Assembly: GCA_009783675.1 (NCBI GenBank)
Contig: WRDA01000077.1
Span: 1 to 6,680, forward strand
Length of the DNA: 6,680 nucleotides
Direction of reading: 5' to 3'
DNA from: Symbiobacteriaceae bacterium
GTDB lineage: Bacteria; Bacillota; JAAYKD01; WRDA01
The notes under the pieces were generated by a model. It was not told the origin of the DNA, searched no databases, and saw only the letters and a list, made by a program, of their open reading frames with translations. How positions within the stretch are numbered: the first letter of the stretch is position 1; each line of letters opens with the position of its first letter. A program made the translations under genes and the position numbers. Shown here in pieces: positions 1 to 5,525 of this stretch.

Positions 1-1
1 C

Positions 2-424
2 CAGGTTCTGCTTCGTCTGGCTCACGGGAGTATGGGAAGACTGCACAATCTTCTTCAGGACGAGGAATGGGATGAAGAACGCAGGCAGAATATTTCATGG
101 TATCTTGAGGAAGCGACCTGGAGCGAGCTTCAGAGATTGAAGTTTGCCGAGGAGAGGGATGGCGCCTGGCGTCAGAGATATCTTTGGAAGACGCTATGGA
201 CATCATGGCTAAGTCTATCCAGAGATCGTCTGATGCTTGATCATCAAGCAGATGAAACGCAGCTATGGAATCCGGATTACAAGGTTCAACTGCTTTCTCT
301 ACCCCATCTCTCAACCAAACAAATGGTACAACGAATATATAGTCTCACTGAAGCTGATCGTCAGTTAGAAGCAAATACTCCGCCACGTATGATTGCGGAG
401 AGTCTTTTACTTAGCTGGATTTAG
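2..424 (+). CDS. holB: DNA polymerase III delta' subunit, C-terminal part (5' end outside window)
   Basis: This is the C-terminal 140 residues of the clamp-loader delta' subunit, which with delta and tau/gamma loads the beta clamp during replication. The frame is open to the window edge, and the ATG at 32 is internal: the ten codons before it read QVLLRLAHGS, continuing into MGRL. That matches the 'L.RLA.GS.GRA' segment that follows the AAA+ core in the family. What remains is the helical C-terminal collar domain. It ends with RQLEANTPPRMIAESLLLSW, the typical delta' ending (QLEaNvNPRLalE.LLL). The ATPase core and zinc module are not in view. The stop codon (422-424) overlaps the ribosome binding site of ricT, so the two genes are tightly linked, as in Bacillus and Clostridia. 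The call rests on the C-terminal motifs plus the synteny with ricT and rsmI. Confidence 0.88.
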   Translation, partial: QVLLRLAHGSMGRLHNLLQDEEWDEERRQNISWYLEEATWSELQRLKFAEERDGAWRQRYLWKTLWTSWLSLSRDRLMLDHQADETQLWNPDYKVQLLSLPHLSTKQMVQRIYSLTEADRQLEANTPPRMIAESLLLSWI

Positions 425-427
425 GAG
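423..427 (+). promoter_or_regulatory. ribosome binding site of ricT
   Basis: AGGAG lies 8 bases before the TTG at 436 and overlaps the holB stop codon. It supports the non-ATG start of ricT and suggests translational coupling with holB. Confidence 0.75.
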
Positions 428-435
428 TTGATATT

Positions 436-1341
436 TTGCCTGAAGTAGTCGGAGTACGCTTTCGCCATGCCGGTCGCATCTACTTTTTTGCCCCCGGGGA
501 TCTGACTATAAATAAGGATGATGCGGTCATCGTTGAAACCATCAGAGGAGTCGAAATGGGGCAGGTGGCATACGCTCCGCGGGAAGTCTGTGCAAAAATG
601 GTAGCTCCCTATCTGCCACTGAAGCAAGTCATTCGTGTAGCTGAAGCACGTGATCTGGCTCAGAAGGAGCTGTTACTTAAGAAAGCAGAGAGTGCGTACC
701 AGATCTGTCAGGAGAGAATCCTCCAGCATAACCTGGCTATGAAGCTTTTGGATGCTGAATACACACTGGATGGTGCAAAACTGATATTTCAATTCACAGC
801 TGAAGGTCGGATCGACTTCAGAGAGCTTGTAAGAGATCTGGCTGCAGTGTTTAAAACCCGCATCGAGCTCAGACAAGTTGGCGTCAGGGATGAAGCTAAG
901 ATGATAGGTGGTTTGGGTGGTTGTGGCCGTGAACTGTGCTGCAGCGCCTTTCTGGGAGATTTTCTTCCGGTTTCGATTAAAATGGCCCGTGACCAGAACC
1001 TTTCTCTGAATCCGACTAAAATATCCGGGGTCTGTGGTCGCTTGCTATGCTGCCTGAATTATGAGATGGAAGATTACGGTGTTCAGGGTGAGCTCATCCC
1101 GGTAATCGTGGTTGGATCTATGGTGGAGACTAATGCTGGCAGAGGCAAGGTTATGTATGTTAACACAAAGCGGAATCTGGCCAGAGTCAGGAATGCAGAA
1201 AGCGGGAAAACAGCAGAGTTTCCTCTGGATGAGCTGATCATCATCCTGCCGGAAAATGATGAGAGTCTTCCCGTTCCAGAGGAGAGCGCACAGGTTTTAC
1301 CTTCATGCACCTGCCCCAACGCCTTCCCGCCTTCGCATTAA
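436..1341 (+). CDS. ricT: RicT (YaaT), PSP1-domain Fe-S protein of the Ric/Y complex
   Basis: A 301-residue RicT/YaaT homologue. In Bacillus subtilis RicT joins RicA (YmcA) and RicF (YlbF) in a [4Fe-4S]-containing complex that directs RNase Y-dependent mRNA processing and affects sporulation, competence and biofilm formation. The start is TTG at 436, set by an AGGAG 8 bases upstream and by the protein opening PEVVGVRFRHAGRIYFF, the usual family start. The PSP1 domain covers roughly residues 55-145. The diagnostic cysteine clusters are intact: CGRELCC (C163, C168, C169) and CGRLLCC (C200, C205, C206), separated by a conserved segment containing SIKMARDQNLSLNPTKISG. C52 and C91 are further cysteines. 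The last ~35 residues (PENDESLPVPEESAQ and a terminal CTC) look like a low-conservation tail. It sits between holB and rsmI as in other Bacillota. The ricA and ricF genes are not in the window. Confidence 0.95.
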   Translation: MPEVVGVRFRHAGRIYFFAPGDLTINKDDAVIVETIRGVEMGQVAYAPREVCAKMVAPYLPLKQVIRVAEARDLAQKELLLKKAESAYQICQERILQHNLAMKLLDAEYTLDGAKLIFQFTAEGRIDFRELVRDLAAVFKTRIELRQVGVRDEAKMIGGLGGCGRELCCSAFLGDFLPVSIKMARDQNLSLNPTKISGVCGRLLCCLNYEMEDYGVQGELIPVIVVGSMVETNAGRGKVMYVNTKRNLARVRNAESGKTAEFPLDELIIILPENDESLPVPEESAQVLPSCTCPNAFPPSH

Positions 1342-1344
1342 GTT

Positions 1345-2217
1345 ATGTTGACAGATTCACAACTGTTGTCCTGCGGAACCTTTTATCTGGTAGCTACTCC
1401 GATTGGCAACCTTGAGGATCTATCTCTCCGAGCGATACGTATCCTGGGAGAAGTCGATATTATCGCAGCCGAAGATACCAGAGAGGCGAAGAAGCTCCTG
1501 GCACATCTAGGACTTCGTAAACCATGTCTGAGTTACCATGAGCATAATCGTCGGCGACAAGGCGAACGTATAAGATCCGAACTACAAGATGGCAGAAATG
1601 TTGCCCTGATCTGCGATGCTGGAATGCCAGGTATCTCTGATCCCGGACAGGAAATGATTGCCGATCTTCTGGCTGATAATCTGCCAGTTATTGTAATTCC
1701 CGGAGCGTGTGCGGCAGTAACTGCGCTGGTCGCTTCCGGGTTACCTGCATCTCGTTTTGCTTTCGAAGGTTTTTTACCTGGAAAGGGTAAGGAGAGGTCG
1801 CGTCGAATGCAAGATATCGCAGGAGAAGAACGAACAATTATTATCTACGAGGCACCTCACCGCCTGTTTCAGACACTCACCGATATCATATCAGTCATGG
1901 GGCCGCATCGGAAAGCAGCTTTAGTCCGAGAGTTAACGAAGATCCATGAAGAGGTCTATAGCGGCACTCTTCAGGATCTGTGCAACTATACAGCAGAAGG
2001 AGTACGAGGCGAATGCGTCCTGGTGATAACGGGTGCTGAGTCTGTCTCGTTACCTGCAGAAGACCCCATGGTAGCCTTCAGGTGTTATCAGAATCTTCTA
2101 GCCGAAGGAAGATCCCGTCAGTATGCTCTAAAAGAAGCAGCTCGCCGCAGCGGTGTAAAGCGTGACATTCTTTATAAGGTTATTCTTAACCAAAGGGAGG
2201 ACACGGGATGCAGCTGA
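1345..2217 (+). CDS. rsmI: 16S rRNA (cytidine(1402)-2'-O)-methyltransferase RsmI
   Basis: A 290-residue SAM-dependent methyltransferase of the tetrapyrrole-methylase fold, close to the usual family length. RsmI adds the 2'-O-methyl group of m4Cm1402 in the ribosomal P site (RsmH adds the N4-methyl). Visible motifs in order: LVATPIGNLEDLSLRAI (15-31), AAEDTREAKKLL (41-52), SYHEHN (63-68), DAGMPGISDPG (91-101), VIPGACAAVTALVASGLP (117-134), FEGFLPGKGKER (140-151), IIYEAPHRL (166-174) and LVRELTKIHEEVYSG (193-207). Residues ~250-281 form the C-terminal helical/HTH-like module. The ATG is 3 bases after the ricT stop, and I see no Shine-Dalgarno sequence before it, so translation probably depends on coupling to ricT. 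The 3' end overlaps the next gene by 10 bases. In B. subtilis yabA and other genes lie between ricT and rsmI; here nothing does. Confidence 0.96.
   Translation: MLTDSQLLSCGTFYLVATPIGNLEDLSLRAIRILGEVDIIAAEDTREAKKLLAHLGLRKPCLSYHEHNRRRQGERIRSELQDGRNVALICDAGMPGISDPGQEMIADLLADNLPVIVIPGACAAVTALVASGLPASRFAFEGFLPGKGKERSRRMQDIAGEERTIIIYEAPHRLFQTLTDIISVMGPHRKAALVRELTKIHEEVYSGTLQDLCNYTAEGVRGECVLVITGAESVSLPAEDPMVAFRCYQNLLAEGRSRQYALKEAARRSGVKRDILYKVILNQREDTGCS
2194..2200 (+). promoter_or_regulatory. strong ribosome binding site of ttcA inside rsmI
   Basis: AGGGAGG lies 7 bases before the ATG at 2208, within the last codons of rsmI. It fixes the ttcA start and makes a 10-base overlap of the two genes. It is among the strongest Shine-Dalgarno matches in the window. 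Confidence 0.85.
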
Positions 2218-3008
2218 GTCTGACCCTGCCCAAGAAATATAGTCGTCGTATCTGGCGTGCGCTCATGGAGTTCGATATGCTTACCGCATCAGACCGAATT
2301 CTGGTAGGGCTCTCGGGAGGGAAGGATTCGGCATTCCTGTTATATGCCCTCCATGTTTTACTCAGGACTACCGGTTTCCCCTTCGAGTTGGGGGCAGCTT
2401 GCATCGATGCAGGGTTTACATCAGAGAGCTATGCTTACCGACTCGCAGAGTTATGTCAGGCGATGGAGGTGCCTTTTTTTTATGAACGACATGAAGGTTT
2501 GCAGGAGATCATTTTCGATACTGCATCCTCTCAGAGTCCCTGTGCCCGTTGTGCCTTTTTCCGGCGTGGAATGTTGAATCGCATCGCCAGAGATAAGGGT
2601 TATAATAAAATCGCTCTCGGGCATCACTTAGACGATGCCGCTGAGACATTTCTGATGAGCATTCTATACTCAGGGAAGATACAGACTTTCACACCGGTCA
2701 CGGCCCAGGATCGCAGTGAACTGACTGTCATTCGCCCTCTCTGCCTCCTGCGTGAGAAGGAAATAACCGGCACAAGAAGTTTTTTCCCCTGGGAACCAAT
2801 TTCCAGTTGCTGTCCCAAGGACGGAGCCAGCAAGCGGAGTGAAGTGAAGGCTTTGATACGCAGATTAGGTGACGACAGCCCTAAGCTGTTCGATCGAGTC
2901 GTCAGCGCAATGAGACGATCAACAGATGAGATCGATCTCTGGCCATCACCTCTCGGAGCAGAGGAGATGCGAGAAAAGTATCTCCGCATGGTAGCATCTT
3001 TGAAATGA
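2208..3008 (+). CDS. ttcA: TtcA-type tRNA 2-thiocytidine biosynthesis protein (PP-loop ATPase)
   Basis: A 266-residue PP-loop adenylating enzyme most like the TtcA family, which makes 2-thiocytidine at position 32 of some tRNA anticodon loops using ATP and an oxygen-sensitive [4Fe-4S] cluster. The PP-loop SGGKDS is at residues 36-41 within ILVGLSGGKDSAFLL. The CxxC pair is PCARC (C112, C115), followed by FRRGMLNRIA. The GHHLDDAAETF motif is at 138-148, then IRPLCLLREKEI (175-186) and SSCCPKDG (199-206). The last provides the third expected cluster ligand, C201 or C202 (C202 aligns with the 'CPxDG' cysteine of clostridial members). There are no TtuA-type N- and C-terminal zinc fingers and no TilS C-terminal domain, so TilS and TtuA are less likely. 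It is shorter than E. coli TtcA (about 311 residues), as clostridial members tend to be. Some members of this broad family lack proven substrates, so s2C32 activity is inferred. The start is fixed by AGGGAGG at 2194. Confidence 0.82.
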   Translation: MQLSLTLPKKYSRRIWRALMEFDMLTASDRILVGLSGGKDSAFLLYALHVLLRTTGFPFELGAACIDAGFTSESYAYRLAELCQAMEVPFFYERHEGLQEIIFDTASSQSPCARCAFFRRGMLNRIARDKGYNKIALGHHLDDAAETFLMSILYSGKIQTFTPVTAQDRSELTVIRPLCLLREKEITGTRSFFPWEPISSCCPKDGASKRSEVKALIRRLGDDSPKLFDRVVSAMRRSTDEIDLWPSPLGAEEMREKYLRMVASLK

Positions 3009-3013
3009 AGAAC

Positions 3014-3017
3014 GAGG
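3014..3017 (+). promoter_or_regulatory. ribosome binding site deciding the ABC-F start
   Basis: GAGG is only 3 bases before the ATG at 3021 but 9 before the ATG at 3027. The spacing favours 3027, which adds just two residues less than the longest reading. Confidence 0.5.
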
Positions 3018-3026
3018 TTAATGAAT

Positions 3027-4976
3027 ATGAGCATGGTTATGGCCCACAAGGTGGCCAGGTATTTTGGCAGTTTTAAGCTGTTCGACGAGGTGGATTTTAC
3101 CATCCTTCAGGGGGATCGTGTAGGGCTGATAGGTCAGAATGGCAGCGGGAAGAGTACGTTACTGCGTATCCTGGCTAAACAACTGGACTTTGATGGCGAC
3201 GAGGAGAGCCATCTTTCCTTCGCTTCCGATCTCCGAGTCGGGTATTTGCGCCAGGAGGATGAGTTGGGAGGAGAACTTACCCTCTGGCAAAGCATGCAGG
3301 AGGTTTTCGCTGATCTGATAGCCATGGAGTATCAGCTACGTGAGCTGGAGAAGCAGATGTCACTGCCAGAGGTTTTTCAGAACTCTAAGACTCTCGAGCA
3401 GATTAATGATCGATATGGAAGACTCAGCCATGAGTTCGAACGACGAGAGGGATACCAGATGGAGAGCCGAATGCGTGCGGTTCTCTATGGGTTGGGTTTT
3501 AAGAATGATCAGTTCGAACGTCAGCTGCATCTGTTGTCAGGTGGAGAACGTATGCGAGGAGCTCTAGCCAGGCAGCTGTTGGCTTCTCCGGATCTACTCC
3601 TGCTCGATGAGCCGACGAATCACCTGGACATATCAGCCGTCGAATGGTTGGAGGAGTTTCTGTCAGGATATAAAGGAGCCGTGATTCTGGTCTCGCATGA
3701 TCGCTATTTCCTAGACAGAGTCACTACCAGAATCTTCGAAATCGAGCATAACAGATTAAAAACTTACCCGGGCAATTATTCTGCCGCTATGGTCCAAAAA
3801 GAGATGGATCTCAAGCGTGAGATGGATCTTTATCTGCGTACTCAAGAAGAAAGAAAGCATTTGCAAAGCTTTGTCGATCGCTTTCGATATGGCACTAAAG
3901 CTACACTGGCTCAGAGCCGTCTCAAGATGCTGGCCCGCCTGGGTCATGATGAAGCTCCCAGACAGACTGCAGCTCGCATGAAGCTGGAACTGTCACCACG
4001 CTATCGTTCGGCAAACCGGGTTATCTCTCTGCATCGGGTGAGCAAAGCTTATGACAAACCTCTCTTTGGTCCCTTGGAGATGGAAGTCTTAAGAGGAGAA
4101 CGCATTGCTCTGGTTGGACCAAATGGCGCAGGTAAGACTACACTTCTGGGCGTAATTACCGGAGAGGTTGCTCCAGACGAAGGAGAATGTCGCTGGGGAG
4201 TAGCGGTAGACTGGGGTTTTTACAGGCAGGGATTGGATGATCTGGAAGAGAGTAACACCGTTGTTGAGGAGATAATGAGCGCTGCACCAGAGTTGAATCT
4301 TGCTGATGCGCGTAGCATCCTAGGTCGTTTTCTCTTTCGTGGGGAGGATGTTGCCAAGAAGGTGTCCATGTTATCCGGTGGTGAGCGGAGTCGGGTCATG
4401 CTAGCCAAACTCTTTCTCCTTGGTGCTAACTGTCTGCTGCTGGACGAACCTACCAATCATCTTGATATTCCTGCCAGAGAGGTGTTGGAGGAAGCCCTGC
4501 AGGATTTTAGCGGAACCCTTCTGGTAGTTTCCCATGATCGTTATTTCGTGGATAAAATAGCAACTAAAATCTGGGAGCTTAACGAAGGGAGACTCAGGGT
4601 GTTCGATGGCGGTTGGTCGGCATATCACGACGCACTGCAGATGGAATCAATTTCTCTTGATGCATCCAGGCGAATCAATAATCCAGGTTCAGCGAAGTCT
4701 CGCCATCAGATTTCATCTCTGGCAAACACAAGAGATCAGAAACAAAAAAAGGCTCTCTATGAAGAAATCCTCAGGTTGGAAAAGGAACTGGCTGATTTGG
4801 AAAGGGAGAAGCTTGGTCTCGAACTGATGATGGCAGATCCTGGTTTTAGCCAGCGTAGTGATCGCAACTCCTGTCTCTTACGTTATAAAGAGCTTCCGAA
4901 ACTGATAGAAACCTGTTATACTCTCTGGGAAGATTGCAGCCTGCAGTATATTTCTATGGAAAAAGCAGCCGAATGA
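3027..4976 (+). CDS. ABC-F family ATPase (ribosome-associated, YdiF/Uup-like)
   Basis: A soluble 649-residue protein with two ABC ATPase domains and no membrane segments. ABC-F proteins bind the ribosomal E site and influence the P-site tRNA; members act in relief of stalling, ribosome maturation or antibiotic resistance. NBD1: Walker A GQNGSGKST (36-44), LSGGERMRGALA (from 170), Walker B ending DEPTNHLD with catalytic E195, and H224 in VSHDRYFLD. An arm-like insertion lies between Walker A and the signature (about 90-155). The interdomain linker (about 253-318), charged and helical with EERKHLQSFVDRFRYGTKAT, corresponds to the P-site tRNA interaction motif. NBD2: GPNGAGKTT (364-372), LSGGERSRVMLA (from 449), E474, H503. 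A C-terminal coiled coil (about 572-638) resembles YdiF/Uup. Both catalytic glutamates are present, so it should hydrolyse ATP. Start chosen at 3027 from GAGG spacing; 3021 is possible. Housekeeping context makes a translation role likelier than antibiotic resistance; subfamily is uncertain. Confidence 0.93.
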   Translation: MSMVMAHKVARYFGSFKLFDEVDFTILQGDRVGLIGQNGSGKSTLLRILAKQLDFDGDEESHLSFASDLRVGYLRQEDELGGELTLWQSMQEVFADLIAMEYQLRELEKQMSLPEVFQNSKTLEQINDRYGRLSHEFERREGYQMESRMRAVLYGLGFKNDQFERQLHLLSGGERMRGALARQLLASPDLLLLDEPTNHLDISAVEWLEEFLSGYKGAVILVSHDRYFLDRVTTRIFEIEHNRLKTYPGNYSAAMVQKEMDLKREMDLYLRTQEERKHLQSFVDRFRYGTKATLAQSRLKMLARLGHDEAPRQTAARMKLELSPRYRSANRVISLHRVSKAYDKPLFGPLEMEVLRGERIALVGPNGAGKTTLLGVITGEVAPDEGECRWGVAVDWGFYRQGLDDLEESNTVVEEIMSAAPELNLADARSILGRFLFRGEDVAKKVSMLSGGERSRVMLAKLFLLGANCLLLDEPTNHLDIPAREVLEEALQDFSGTLLVVSHDRYFVDKIATKIWELNEGRLRVFDGGWSAYHDALQMESISLDASRRINNPGSAKSRHQISSLANTRDQKQKKALYEEILRLEKELADLEREKLGLELMMADPGFSQRSDRNSCLLRYKELPKLIETCYTLWEDCSLQYISMEKAAE

Positions 4977-5010
4977 ACTCAGCTGCCCGGATATTGCAGG
5001 ACTTAACAAG

Positions 5011-5037
5011 CACTTCAGGGTACGTACTAAGGAAGTG
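5011..5037 (+). repeat. 6-bp inverted repeat enclosing the GNAT ribosome binding site
   Basis: CACTTC (5011-5016) and GAAGTG (5032-5037) are perfect reverse complements around a 15-base interval that contains the palindrome GTACGTAC (5020-5027). If folded in the mRNA, the stem would cover part of AAGGAA (5029-5034) and the GTG at 5035. There is no T-tract directly after it, so it is not a standard terminator. Confidence 0.3.
5029..5034 (+). promoter_or_regulatory. likely ribosome binding site of the GNAT gene
   Basis: AAGGAA has 9 bases between it and the GTG at 5044. It abuts the alternative GTG at 5035 and so is too close to serve it. AGGG at 5041-5044 could instead serve a TTG at 5056. 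The spacing makes 5044 the best choice, though not a certain one. Confidence 0.45.
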
Positions 5038-5043
5038 GTCAGG

Positions 5044-5514
5044 GTGTTTACTTTTTTGGACTTTCCTCTCTTTCGGGATGAATCTCTGGTGATTCGGCTG
5101 GCGAGAATGCTTGAGGCGGACCCGGAGAGAGGGTATGTACCTTCTTATGTTTATCACATCTACGAGCCTCAGGGTCTGGCACCTATTGGCTATATCGATC
5201 TACGCATCGGTGAAAACGAAAACTTGTTCTATGGCGGGCATATTGGTTACCGGATTCATGAAGACTTCCGGGGGCATGGCTACGCCGGAAAAGCATGTCG
5301 GTTGATAGTTCCTCTGGCCAAAGCTCACGGGATGCAGATGCTGCGCATTACCTGTAATCCCGATAATCTTGCCTCCAAGCGGACCATCGAGAAGTTGGGT
5401 GCTAAACTCATCGGCGTGTTTCCAGTGCCTCCCCACAACGAAATGTATCAGAATGGGGAAACAGTCAAATGCGTCTTTGAGTGGCTAATCAACGAGTCAG
5501 ATGAGATTCCTTAG
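5044..5514 (+). CDS. GNAT family N-acetyltransferase, substrate unknown
   Basis: A 156-residue single-domain GNAT acetyltransferase, which should transfer an acetyl group from acetyl-CoA to an amine. The acetyl-CoA binding loop (motif A, Q/RxxGxG/A) is RGHGYA at residues 76-81, preceded by GGHIGYRIHEDF and followed by the helix GKACRLIVPLAKAHGM. The next strand and helix read LRITCNPDNLASKRTIEKLG, the RimJ/RimL-like 'NxxSxrxxEKlG' region. The segments EADPERGYVPSY, IDLRIGENENLFYGGHIGY and PPHNEMYQNGE are typical of a bacterial GNAT family common in Bacillota whose substrate I do not know. The start is uncertain: GTG 5044 fits AAGGAA, GTG 5035 gives three more residues, and TTG 5056 is possible. 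It lies about 67 bases after the ABC-F gene and is the last gene on this strand, ending 11 bases from the convergent RCC1 gene. A role in modifying a ribosomal protein would be speculation from position. Confidence 0.85.
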   Translation: MFTFLDFPLFRDESLVIRLARMLEADPERGYVPSYVYHIYEPQGLAPIGYIDLRIGENENLFYGGHIGYRIHEDFRGHGYAGKACRLIVPLAKAHGMQMLRITCNPDNLASKRTIEKLGAKLIGVFPVPPHNEMYQNGETVKCVFEWLINESDEIP

Positions 5515-5525
5515 CCGTATGAAGT

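Larger units (their letters stand above)
4973..5092 (+). other. 39-codon reading frame overlapping the ABC-F stop and the GNAT start
   Basis: An ATG at 4973 shares ATGA with the ABC-F stop (4974-4976) and opens a 39-codon frame ending in TGA at 5090-5092. It runs across the GNAT start in a different frame. It begins MNSAARILQDLTSTSG and ends SFGMNLW, and resembles nothing I know. The 4-base overlap is a typical coupling arrangement, but there is no clear Shine-Dalgarno sequence and a frame of this length arises easily by chance. It could be chance, a coupling leader peptide, or the trace of an older start. Confidence 0.15.

Noticed and set aside
32..34. ATG at 32 as the start of a short independent gene
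   Set aside because: The frame continues upstream to the window edge with delta'-like sequence, so the ATG is internal to holB.
1615..1647. DAGMPGISDPG in RsmI, with Met where E. coli has Thr
   Set aside because: Met at this position is, as far as I recall, common in Bacillota RsmI, so it is not a sign of lost activity.
2758..2830. Possible frameshift in ttcA between REKEI and SSCCPKDG, where the intervening residues look unusual
   Set aside because: The spacing from REKEI to the CPxDG motif matches clostridial family members, and the frame continues with conserved sequence on both sides.
2624..3103. 159-codon minus-strand reading frame opposite ttcA and the ABC-F start
   Set aside because: It lies wholly opposite two well-supported genes, has no recognisable domain and is rich in Ser, Arg and Leu as expected of antisense frames.
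3801..3829. Two copies of an 11-base direct repeat, GAGATGGATCT, 18 bases apart
   Set aside because: It encodes KEMDLK/REMDLY in the charged helical linker of the ABC-F protein, where repeated short patterns are normal; no sign of instability or another role.
4220..4628. Two overlapping minus-strand frames opposite the second ABC domain
   Set aside because: They are opposite conserved ATPase motifs and have no recognisable protein features.
4990..5030. Possible promoter (TTGCAG at 4994) before the GNAT gene
   Set aside because: No acceptable -10 hexamer at 16-18 bases; the TA-containing sequence is too far away and unlike TATAAT.
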